Source: Gordius sp. MW1
Lineage: Eukaryota; Nematomorpha; Gordioida; Gordea; Gordiidae
Length of the DNA stretch: 64,000 nucleotides
Reading direction: 5' to 3'
NCBI GenBank assembly: GCA_964036665.1
Contig: OZ038527.1
Coordinates: 14,973,835-15,037,834, forward strand
Numbering within the stretch: position 1 is the first letter of the stretch; every line of letters starts with the position of its first letter. Both the position numbers and the translations under genes were made by a program. Under the pieces are notes generated by a model, which saw nothing but the letters and a program-made list of their open reading frames with translations, was not told the DNA's origin and searched no databases. This document shows, piece by piece, positions 1 to 11,800 of the stretch.

Positions 1-2395
1 CTATACCCCAAGCTCCAACGTATCACTCAGTGGCTTGTAACAGCTTTCCTTCCTTGGTGTTTAATGCCCATGTTTCACTTCCATAGAGTAACACCGGTCT
101 TACGATGGATTCGTAAGCTTAGCTCTTCAGCCATATTGGCATTTTCTTGTCGCACATTACATTGGATATACTTCGCCATTTAAGCCATCCTTTTTAGATC
201 CGGGTTTTGGCTTCTGTTGCGCAACCTCCTTCTTGATGTAGCATCGAGCCGAGGTATGTAAACCTGTCTACTTTTGGGTACTTTAGATGATCATCCAGCG
301 ATGGGCTGCCTGTAACCTTCATTTCCATGTATACCGCTTTTCAATCGTTGACCTTTGGCCACTTTTAAATTTCTTCGAATACTTTCCCCTTCGTTTCCTC
401 GCATAGTATTATATCATCGGCATATAGCATACACCATCGATGGCTTTAGAATGTCTCTTGTTATTGTATCTATAATTATATGAAATAAAAAGGGACTTAA
501 AGCAGATCCTCGATGTAATCCATTTTTAACCCGAAAGGGTTTAGAGTTTCCAACTGTCTTCGTAACGCAAGAGTTTGAGGCTTCATAAATATTTTTCATA
601 AGACGTATATATGCGTCAGGAATTTTTTGTTTTCTCAAGCACCACCATATTAAATGGCGAGGGAAGATCTTTTCCATAAGCTTCAAGGAGTGGCAAGTTA
701 GCTTGATACCTCTGTAATTGCAACCTTTAAATAAGGATACAATCGTGCTTGATATTCATTGATTAGGAGTTCGCTCCTCTACCAATCTTGTGAAAGACGT
801 TCGTAATGGTCGTAACTCTTTCTTCATGGCATTCGAGCAATGCTTCCATAGGTAATTTATCTGGGCCATTAGCTTTTCCTTTTTGCATCTTGTTTATTTG
901 GGTCCTAACTTCATCCTCCTGAAGTAGTTCGACTTATGTTTGGCTCAATATCGGGAAGGAAATCTTTGTCATTTGCAATATTCATAATTTCTTAAAATAT
1001 GCTTTCCATCACTTCCTTCGGCTTGAATATTGACTCTTCTCGTTTTTTAGTATTATAAGAACCGACATTTCTTCATCCTTATCTTGGCCATTTTGTACAT
1101 AAGCTTATCACCCCCTTTATGGTCCAGTTTTTTTGCCATTTCGGTGTACGGAGCATTCTTCGCTATCGCAACTGCCTTTTTGCGGCTGTCTTTGCCTTCC
1201 TATAATCTTGATAATCCTCCGATTTTGTATGCCACCTTCTATATATATTTTTCTTTATTTCGGTGAAATCCCTAACCGATGGATCTCACAACCATAGTTC
1301 CCTATTCATAGCTTTGCCTTCTTTGGTCTGTCCTAGAACTCGAATCGCTGTTACCTTTATGACCTTAGTTAGCGTCTCCAAATCGTCGCCTGTCCCCTTG
1401 CAACTTCCTTGCACCAAAGAATAAGGAGGCTTTTAGATGGTATTTTTCGTTTGTCGACGTATCCCTTCGCCTTTCATATCGAATTCGAGGTTCATAGATC
1501 TTTCTTCCTTTGAAAAATACTTTTTGTCAAAATCCATAACAAGTTGCCTGGTGATATCTTCTCCTGGTATAACTTTTCGATCCTTGTAAGTCCTTTTGAC
1601 GTATGAGCAGATAGTCAATTTAACTAAAATGCTTCCCACTTCTATAAGTCACAATATAATTTTTGCGTTTTCGAAAATAGGTATTAACGATCGCCATGTC
1701 TTATGCTTGGGATACTTGAAGAATTTTCCATTTCTTCGTTCTTCAAACCATGCCTATAGCCTCCATGATTGCACCCGAGGCCATCTTTCGCTACGTGAAC
1801 TTTGAAATCTGCCCCAATAATTAGCCATTCTACCTGTCCTATTCCCTGTAATTCCTTTTCCAATGAACCAACAAATATGTCTCTCTCTGATTCCATAAAC
1901 CCAATTTGGAGAGCATGCGCGCATTTAACGGTTAGGAGGCCCTTTTGATTTGCAATCTTAACCCACATTGGCCTATCCGAACAACGCTTGACTTGCACCA
2001 GCTTGTCCTTAAACGATTTGCTTAGAATGGTACCGACCACATTTCTACGATTTAGTGACCCACTGTAGAATAGTTTGTATCCTTCTCCTAATTCCCGAGC
2101 TTAGGTTCCTTTCCACCAGGTCTCTTGTCAGGCGATTTGTACCTTTCTTCTTTTTGGCATTTGAGGAACCTCGATTCTCGTCAACGTTCCCACATTCCAG
2201 CACGTTATTCGCATTCTTTCCACAACTAATTTTCTTAACCGCCTTTTTTGTAAGTTAAGCAGTAACTAGTTTATTTTTCACATTGCACGGGCGAGGTATG
2301 CAGTGCAAACTATTATGATTTTTGAGTTGGTTCTTATAGCCGATTTTCGACCTGACGCCAACCCTCCACTTTTTGCACACGGTCTGTGGACCGTC
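1..2395 (-). mobile_element. RTE-like non-LTR retrotransposon, copy 1 (decayed, cut by window start)
   Basis: Reading the minus strand, an AP-endonuclease-like segment lies at about 2040-1684 (contains IIGADFKVHVAKDGLG, the family's ViGADfNgHVG motif). A reverse transcriptase segment follows at 690-390 (LHRGSALSPFLFHIIID, then YADDIILC in a shifted frame near 425-395), and then a tail reading PVLLYGSETWAL near 100-50. This order, EN-RT-tail, and these motifs are those of RTE-clade elements. Frames change between the segments and stops are frequent, so the copy is dead. A second copy at 8870-10640 aligns over most of its length, including the 5' part at 2200-2395. The 3' end lies beyond the window. 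Confidence 0.85.
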
Positions 2396-2880
2396 GTAGG
2401 TAATGTTACTCGTAATATATACTATAAATATATATTTGTTTGTAACGAGTCGAGTTGCACTTTATATGATATATATATATAGCAGATGTTATGGTAATCA
2501 TTCGTTCACTCTTTTGTATTTTTTAGTATCAATAAAGGAAGTTCTGCTCCACATCATTTATATAATCCTTGTTTAGAAGCTAATAACTCCACCTAGTAAT
2601 TGAAGGCTTGCATCCTCCCATAATCCCCCACCCCCCTGTGGCAAGCATTTACCACCAATAACTAGACCCAATATCCCCTTTACCCCCCCCTCCGATTTTA
2701 ATAACTTGATAAACTAACTATGCCAGTATATTTAATGTTTTGAACCAAGATACAGGAGCCGTTTTTGCTTGAAACATTTATAAATTTTATAAGTGTAATA
2801 TAAAGTATACTTGACTTGAAGGTTCGACACTTAGTTTAAAAGACAATAAGATTACCAAAATGCTCAGGCTTTAATCACCT
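2396..2880. other. AT-rich spacer, nothing recognised
   Basis: It contains a short TA-rich run near 2410-2480 and C-runs near 2625-2690. I see no coding segment or paired termini. Confidence 0.5.
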
Positions 2881-3880
2881 TTATAAAACCTAAATTAATG
2901 CATAGCTTTATGTCCTTCGCAGTGTTCTTACACCGGGAGGCCTTGACCAAGTTTGCAGAATTGAGGTCTTTAACAGAAAAAATAAGTAATCTAACCCAAG
3001 GCTTCACCAACTGGCAACAAGCTTGCTTTCCATTGGGGGGGGGGTTAGGGTTGGGCTCAATAGCCTCCGCTTTTATTTAGGCATTTATATCAAGCCGCCC
3101 GTCCAATGAGTTTATTTCAACTTTAGCCTCACTGCAGGACAACTTACTCGACGTTGCCTTCCAACAAAGAAATTTTTAGCGTCCTTAGTCAAATACCTGA
3201 AGTAAACAATCAAAAGTGTTGGTATGGCGCTTCGGCAGAGTAACTTCCAGCGCTTAGGAGCTTAGCTTCACGCTCAAGTCACGAATGGCTCAAAGTTTTA
3301 CCAAGCCTTAACTTCGTTCTACTCTTATCCAACAACGAATGCCGCATCGCAATCGGCTTAAATTAGGATGCAATATAGTTGCTGAAGGCACCTGTTCACT
3401 TTGCAATAATTCCGTGAAATCTAATGGTCATCATGGCCTTCACTACAATGGCAACAAACTCGGTACCTTCCACATACCGCGGTTAACAAACTCATATATA
3501 ACTATCTTACCAAAGCTGGTTTCCCTTCCATTCTTAAGCAAACAGGCCTATGTGAAGATAAAAAACGACCCGATGGCCTTAAAAAGGCTCTTGGGTAAAA
3601 GGACTAAGTTTAGCATGGGACTATACACGTCATGACCTATTTGTCCCATCTAATCAGCTGAGGCAATGAAAATTTCTAAATACTCGATAATTAATAATAC
3701 AAAATTTTTTTGTCCCATTGCGACAACCACCCTCATAATTATTGGCCCCCAAGCCTTACAAATCATTTAAAAAATGGGGAAACAAATTTCTTTACTACGC
3801 CATCATAATCGCGAATTGTTTTTTTAAGACAGAAAATTGGCATGACTACATGTAAATATAATTCAATAGCAATATAATTC
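2881..3880 (+). mobile_element. Retroelement RT C-terminal fragment with PD-(D/E)XK-like end, copy 1
   Basis: The translated plus strand shows WQQACFPLGGGLGLGS at about 3010-3058, like the 'LPvkLGGLGiRs' stretch near the end of many RT proteins. A C-terminal segment follows at 3339-3600 with LGCNIVAEGTCSLC, a GLH, and a degraded KRPDG-type motif. A second copy at 40491-41260 keeps RPDGQTIGAWEKG. In known animal elements this C-terminal module (C..C, H-G-L, RH..N, KRPDG..W..GK.L.WD) follows an RT domain. A nuclease role is my inference from the PD...D pattern. Similarity to copy 2 continues into the non-coding tail to about 3880. Frames are broken. Confidence 0.6.
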
Positions 3881-4650
3881 TCAACTTTTTTTTTTTTTCA
3901 TCTTTACAGAATATGTATTAAAAAAATGATTAGTATATTTTTAAAAGCTATTTGTATTAATTTTTTTCCCCATATAAGAGGGAGGGAGGCTGCCATTCCT
4001 GCCTCCACCTCCCCCCCCCCCCGCCTACTCCCATGCATAATGGTTAAAAATAACCGTCCTTTCAATTTGAAAGGTATGTGTTTGTCCATGATACGCATTT
4101 TAGAGGGATTTTTAAGCGCTGATATAAAGAGCTACATATAGTGGTAAGATTACGTTAAGGTAAAATAAATTTTAATGGATATAGCGCAATTAAGTTTGCT
4201 AGGAATAGCTCGGACAAATATTTTAATCAAAATAAGTTGACGAGGGATAGTTTAAACATAATCAGTAACATGAAAAGAGTTATTCACGTTTTATAAATAA
4301 CCTTGCCTTATTTAAAAAATTAATAGCACAATACAAAAATATCTTATTTTTGAGTTCATCTCATAAATCATTGTAACCTTATATAATAATCATATAAATT
4401 GTTGTATTAAGAGAAAATTATTAATAACTCGTTAGCCCTTCAAGAAATAACTGATGCTAATATGTTACACATTAACTAAGGAAAATAAATTATTTCAAGA
4501 TTAGAAAATATGTCGTTAGTTGAAGTTGTTGGAATCATTATTTTAAAAATGATATATTTTTTCTTATCCGCATATTTTGAATTATTTACATGTTGAACAT
4601 TAAACAGAGCCTTGCAAAAATATATCATTGCTTTTATTACATGTTTTACT
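3881..4650. other. AT-rich spacer with C-run
   Basis: Holds a 15-base C-run near 4008-4022 and otherwise AT-rich single-copy-looking DNA. The open frames here are short and have low-complexity translations, so I call no gene. Confidence 0.5.
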
Positions 4651-4652
4651 GT

Positions 4653-5560
4653 TCATATTTTTATATAATTACATATCGTATCTAAAAATTCATAACAATC
4701 AATTTCATTATTTTTATGAAGAATTTGTAGGCGTATCACTTTTTTAGCCTTTGTTTCCATTTTCCTTTTACCTTTAAACAATATATTTCCATTGTTGATT
4801 TGTATTATTTTTGTTTCAGTATTCCTCTGATATTCCTTTATCATTTGTATAAAACTATAGATATTAGGATCTGGTTGTTTCACTTTCTTTTTTAAGGCAC
4901 TGTGATAACCTTCCAAGTGGTTGTTGGTGGTTATGCCCGGGGTTAGGGTTAATATGTTTTATAATTGTACGAATTGTTCGATCTTTAATATAGTCTCTAG
5001 TAAGATTCAATTTCTTAGATTGTCCAATTATTGCTTGTGAAAAATGGAAATAGTAACCTTAAAAGGTTCCATAACACCTAGGGCATTATTGTTAGAATCT
5101 ATTTACAATAAATTTAATAGTTAATAGTAACTAACAGTTAATGTCTATGATAATCAATCATGTGACATTACTTGGTATTATATCATCCACTGAGTTTAAT
5201 AAAATTGCACCTTGACTAGAAACTTAAAAAAATCTCAAAAAATTATGGACATATCTTACTTTCTTGATTTTCTATGGGTGTATAGATATTTTCTATAACC
5301 ATAACACTTGTTGTTTTTTCATTCAAAGCTAAATTTCTATTAAAAAACTTTTAAGTTTTTTACTTTGGAGATTTTGTTTTTGTATACAATTTTGGGAATG
5401 TTCTGATGTTATCATAAAATTATTATATCTAAGGACAGCTTTTCCTGGGCATTTACATATACTGTAGTGCCTGCACTTATAGTATACTTGTCCCATCTTA
5501 CCTGCTCTGATCTTGATATAGTCAAACTTTTTGAAAGTGACTATATCATTTTTTTATTAG
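4653..5560 (-). pseudogene. FLYWCH / MULE-type transposase remnant
   Basis: On the minus strand a FLYWCH-like zinc finger (YYKCRHYSICKCPGKAVLR) reads at about 5500-5414. Further along, a transposase C-terminus reads FHFSQAIIGQSKKL near 5050-5010 and TTNNHLEGYHSALKKK at about 4935-4870, followed by PNIYSFIQMIKEYQ. These match the end of MULE transposases that carry FLYWCH fingers (the '.C.FHfsQalwrkiq' and 'TNN.lEgwH..l' motifs). The catalytic core expected between finger and C-terminus is not visible, and frames shift, so this is an internally deleted fossil. It ends about 300 bp upstream of the alpha-2/delta start codon, on the opposite strand. Confidence 0.7.
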
Positions 5561-5857
5561 ATTTTTTAAACCTTTAACAATATGTGTCTACTTGCATAAT
5601 AAAGCTTACTTATATTCTCTTTGTTATCTTGATTTGCAATAGTTAGAGAGTTTTCCAAATTTCCCATATGTTGAAATTGGCGGAAAAACGTAGTTTCGAA
5701 ATTCGAAATTCTGCGTTTTCGGGATTCTGCGTTTTCGGGATTATGCGGGGGAACCCATTGAACCATTTCTTCTTACATTCAAGTTTTTTCGTTTCGATAT
5801 ATTTTGGAAACATTATAATACCATATGATTGGACAATGTAAAGATTTTAAAATAAAA

Positions 5858-8800
5858 ATGAAAGTCGATTTTTGCCTATGCTTAATTTTGCCACTGGCTT
5901 TAATTAATTCGCAAAAAATTAAACCTGTGTTGTAAGCTTATGAAGATTTGTATAGAATTGGATTTTAGAATACAAGAATGGGCTGAAAGATTTGGCAAGG
6001 AAATTTTTGATATATGTTCTAAAGGAACTTCATTGGATGCCATAACAAACGTTTTTTAAGATCATATTATACTCATATCATCCTTATAGAGCTATATTAA
6101 AAATGGTGCAACCATAACTAAGCTCGATGGTTTAGATGTAGTCCAAACTATGGCTAATAAAATAGAAGCTATGCTACAATCCAAAGTTGAAACTGTGAAG
6201 GTAATTATGCACCTCAGGAACAATAATAAATTAATAGAGATTAGTTGATACTGCGGAAGAGGCTTATAAAGAACATTCTTATGATAAAAATATTGATGTA
6301 GGTTATTCATGGAACATTTGTAATCTCTAAATAGATTTCTTATTACAATGCCAAAGAAGTTCTGGATGCAAATTCCGCCCATGCAACAAGTTTGGTTGAT
6401 AAAATGGCAATGATATTTAAACCACATGAGCAATTTGATAATATTCCAGTTAATTTATCTTTGAGTACAATCCATGTTCCTACAAATGTTTATAACAGAG
6501 GTTTATTAATTATATTTTTTATACAACTTGCATTAAATAGATACTGAAGTATTAAATGGGATAGCATGGTCAGAAAAATTAAATAAAGTATTTGTGGACA
6601 ATTATAATCGAGATAGAACATTAATGTGGCAATATTTTGGAAGTGAAACTGGATTCTTTAGATTATTTCCAGGTTTAAATTTATTATTTCTTTCAAAATT
6701 ACTTGCAGAATATTCAAAATATATAATTGTTTTTAATATGTTTGAAATATTACATATATAGTAATCTTTAAATTTTTACACTGCTGCTTGAGTTTTAAAA
6801 TTAAAATTAGTTGTCATTTTAACTATTGAATATTTTGCATAATTATCTATGAAATTCATAGGAAAAATAATTATAGCTATGATCATGGGCGTAGCCAGGT
6901 TTTGGATTGGGGGGGGGGCAAAATGTAAATTTTTTTAATTTCTAAGGGTTTTTGCATTAAAAATTATTTTTCGCCATTTAGGGGGGGGGGCCATGGCTAT
7001 GATCAATTATTAATGAATTTTCTTTAATTTATGTGACTACAATAGTGTGCGTCTTAAACGTGGCATACTCTGCTTTGGCCTAAGCATTGTCTTAGCTAGC
7101 TTTAAGATTTTAAAATTGTACCTGAAAATTAACCCTTAGTTTATCTTTATTCTTATCCTGAGCGCCCTTTGAATACAAAATCGTTACTTTAATGCGTGCT
7201 AATTATGAATCTCAATACTTTTATATACTTTAATAGAATTATTATGCCTAAATAGCACGGTTTATTAATAAATAACAAGTTGATTTTTGTAGAAATTTTA
7301 GGCGATGACTTTGGAAATTATTAGGCTTGTCTTTTTATATTTCTAGTTTGGTAGCAAAATTTATAGATCTAATATATTTTATTAAACATATTGTTTTTTT
7401 ACACAACCTCAATCGCCTCTATAGGTCTTAAATGGGAATTCGACAAAAACAAAATCGATTTATACGATTGCCGGGTTAAGGATTGGTAAGACCTGTTTAA
7501 TATTAGATATTGATTTTATATATACATAACTTAAATATCGGCTATTTTTAAATTTTATTGGCGCCCATTATATAAATTGGCTCCTTTATTAATTATTCTA
7601 TGTACGTTTGTACTCTAAACGAATTAATCTTTTGCGGTTAGACATTATAAAATTGCGTTTTAAATGCCAACACACACCGCACATTTTCTATATAAGTGTT
7701 TTCTTGGGGAATTTATATTTAGTGTTTTGAAACTGGAAAATTCTATGTCGAATCAATATTAAAGACAATATTTGGCCATGATATAAATGATACGCTTGTT
7801 TTTAATTACTAATATAAATATTTGAATATTTTGACCACTTTTATTACTCTGGCCTGCTAAAATATTTCCATAGATATCTTTGTGATGAACACGAATATGT
7901 TCTCCGTCTTTTTCCTATACCTCTAGCGATTTGTTTTTGCATTTTACATCTTTTTAGGGGCAAAAACGCTAATTTGAAAATAAAATATCTAATGTATTTA
8001 TACCACCAACTTAGGGTTAGACTTAAAAAATTGTGCTACCTGAGTTAGTTTTTTATTTATATTAAAAATTCACTTATGCCTCTATTCATATATCGCCCAC
8101 TCCTTTATCGCTTGGACTTAAATAAATGCATATAAAACTATGGTAAATACTCTACACAGGCTTGTTGTTTAGTGTAACTTAAACTCTGCGGGGGCTGCCT
8201 GACCCGGCGAGGCCAGAGTGGGTTTTAGCCAAAATTTAATCAAATGATGGGACCCGGATCTGGTCTAATTGGCCAGCCCGAGCCGGAAGTAAACTTAAAC
8301 TAATATAGTATTTACATATATGTTTTGGGGAAATACGATTCTCTATAAATTTTTTAAGTGTACATAATATGGGTTATTTAGCCCCCTCCTTCCTGTAGAT
8401 AATCATTTTTTGATCAGATCGCAAATATATAAAGATAAGACATAGTAGGCGTAAAAACTTTTTTAAAAAGTCAACACAAAACTTATTTGTCATAATGTTT
8501 ATTAAACAAAAAAGTTTTCCTCGGTTGCCTACGCCCATGGGCGTGGGTGGGCTTATATGTTTAAATTCGGAGTTAAAATAAAATATTAATATTAGGCCTC
8601 GCTATAATTAGCCTATAAAAACTGCTAGTGCCATAGCGCTAGGGGCTGATTAAGCGAAGAATTAGCTAGCACAAGGCGCTATGCTATATAGCGAGAAGGC
8701 GCTAAGCGCGCTAATGTTAAGTTTCTTCATCGATATATTATTGTTTTTCTCTATCTTATCATAAATTCATCTATTAATATTGACTTAGGCAGAAGGGAAA

Positions 8801-11800
8801 ATATAATAAAATACCCTAAATTAAAAATATTCTTTTGCTAAACGTCTAGCGAAATTTTGCAACATCTCTTTTCCTTTATCTCGTATTTGGTCCCACAATC
8901 ATTAGGTGTTTGTTTTGATATGATTCTTCCCTCTTGATCCCTTCTCTTCCTCGACAACTCCATGCCCTACCAACTTAGCCGATTTTTATTAGGTATGTCC
9001 GCTCTAGGGTGGACATTTTTGCCCAAAGACAGTCCCCAAGCTCTACCATATCATTCAACGCCTCACTTTCATAGAGTAACACCGATAACAATGGTTTTGT
9101 AAGCTATGCCCGCCCAGTGGTGTTAAATTGCTAACTAACTTCAACTCCAAACGCGAGCACGCACACTGAGCTGTGTAATATGCTCGTTTAGCACAAGGAG
9201 TGCTGGCTGTTCGGTGCACTAGGCAGAACAGTGGCATATAAAAATGCTCGTGTGCGTGCTCGAGCAAAGCAAATAGTGAGCATTGCTCACGCGAGCAATT
9301 TAACGACTCCAGCTACGCCCTTCAACTTTATTGGCGTCTTGTTACATTCGCCATTTAAGCCCTTTATTTTGTGAATTGGTTTCATTTGCACAACCCCCTT
9401 TTGATACAGCATTGAGCGGAGGTATGTGACCCTCTTTTTTAAAAATGATTATTCAGCGATTGGCTGCCTTTTAAGTTTATACCCGTGTTCACCGTTTTTT
9501 GATCGTTGACCTTTAAACCATATCCCGCAAAGCGGTTTGACCATTTTTCATTTTCTTCGAATACTTTTCCCTTTCTTACTTCGCATAGTACTATATCATC
9601 GACATGTAGCATACACATGGTGTTTGAATGTATCTCTTTATGCGTACATAATTTTATTAATATAAAGGAGCTTAAAGTAGATCCTTGGTGTGATCCTATC
9701 AACCTGAAATGTTCCCAATTTTCGTTTTAACGCAAGAATTTGAGGCTTAATGCATATTTTTTTCTATGCCTTACCTCTGCATCAGGGGTATTTTGTTTTT
9801 TTCAATCACTACCTATTAAATCGCGAAGGACCGTGTCATAAGCTTTCTCCAAGTCGATAAAGACCTAAATTAGATTGAGTTCACATCAGGCCCTCTCTTC
9901 ATAAGTCATAATATGTTCTTCGCGTTTTTTCAAATAAGTGTTAAGGATCGCCATGTCATATACTTTGGTTATTTAGATAAGTTTTTTCCCTTCCTTGTTC
10001 TTCAGGCCATGCTCAAGGCGATCGTTTTCTACGTTTGCGTCAAAGTCAGTCCCACTAATTACTTTTTCTTTTTCTCCTATTTCAATGAATAGAAGAACAT
10101 CTCTTCCAGAAAATCTTTGGTCTATTTTAATTGCTACTAAAACCAAAGGTGGACCAAACAAAACCCAGCCGTTTTTACAACATTAATATGCACACTTAAT
10201 GGTTAGAAGGCATCCGTGATTTACAATCTCCACCCACATTTATCTGCTTGACCAACACTTGACTTTTACCACCTTGTCCTTGAACCATTCGCCTTGAAAT
10301 ATACCGACCCAGTTTCTACGATTCTATCTCCCGGGCTCTAGTTCCATTTCACATTGTCTCTTGTAAGCAGGCAATGAATACCTTTCTTTTTAATTGCTCG
10401 TGCGACCTTGATGCTCTTTCTTAATGTGTCCACATTAAAGCATGTTATTTGCATTCTATCCACAACTAAATTCCTTAACCGCCTTCGTTGTGAGTCGGGG
10501 GGTAACCCTCGATTTTTCACATTCCACGGGCGAAGATGCAGTGCGCGTCGTTTGTGGAGAACCTCTAGCTTTCTGTTGTAAATGGGTTTTGCAGCTGGTT
10601 TTCGATCTGACGCCAACGCTACACTTTTTGCACATTGACTTGGGACTAATTAATTTTCAATTTAAATTAAAAAAAAACAAAATTCACCACGATAACCTCT
10701 AGCTAGTCGTAACTCTTAGCTAGTCGTAGCTCTGTTAATTTTGCATGGCCATTATTTGTTGACTTCAGAGTTAGTGTATAATGGGGCACATTAGGGGGAT
10801 CTTAGATCTAAGGTGAGATGTAAGCTTTGGGGAGGTTTCGGGAGGAACGTGAGAAGGCCTAATTGAGATTGTAGAATTTTATTGGAAACTGCATAAAATT
10901 ATGTTGCCTGTGCGGATTTATTTGGCCACTAGCGATTTAACGACAATGCAAATTATTAATGATTAAAATTGATTGCGATATAATTAGAATCTAAATTCCA
11001 AATAATGAAATACATTTGGAACTAATCAATAAGCAAAGTTAACCTGTTTTCTGGTTATAAAAAACTAATATCCTGAAATAAACCTTAAAAAAGTTAAGAT
11101 AAGAGAAGCATTATTTTTCCGAGGAAAGGGTAAGTCAAGTTCCGCCCTCTGGTAATTATATTTCGCAGTATACTTGCCCGGAGATCCTACTTTGACATTT
11201 TAAAGTTTATTTTAAAACTCCTATCTAACTTTATTATTCAGACATACTAAGCAAAAAATTATGTATTATATATATTTGGAAAACATTCTGGTATAGCAAG
11301 TGAATTTAAAATAATTGGCGCAACAAATTGTCATATAAGTATATGTTCGGTTAAAAACATGGCAAATAATTTGTTCTGCTAATGGCTATCAATTTTGCTA
11401 AATTACGGTATAATGCTAAGATGAAAGCTACAAATACGACATACGATACATGTAACGTTGCTATTAACAACGCCCGCCCTTTACTGAAATTGTCGAAAAA
11501 GGGATCTTGCACTAGAGGGACATTTCTCACGAATGACTTTATTGATGATTAGGGTACAACTTGCTCCTTTTACCAGTGTATGTGAGTAGAATATAGCGCC
11601 CCAGTAAAGTTTAAAAATCGATGTTTTGTAACGTTGCTTTAAGACAATAAATTTGATAAGATCTTTAACCATTCATCTCATTACTAGTCTGACATTACTA
11701 TATGATACTGGTAAAACGCTTTCGAATACTACTAAAACCAAAATCATACAAATACTCATGGGATAATGTAAAAAACTTATTTTATTGAAAATTATAGCAT

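Noticed and set aside
4935..4950. TTAGGG-like repeats (also near 3045 and 51187)
   Set aside because: Only one or two units each, interstitial and isolated; not evidence of a telomere.
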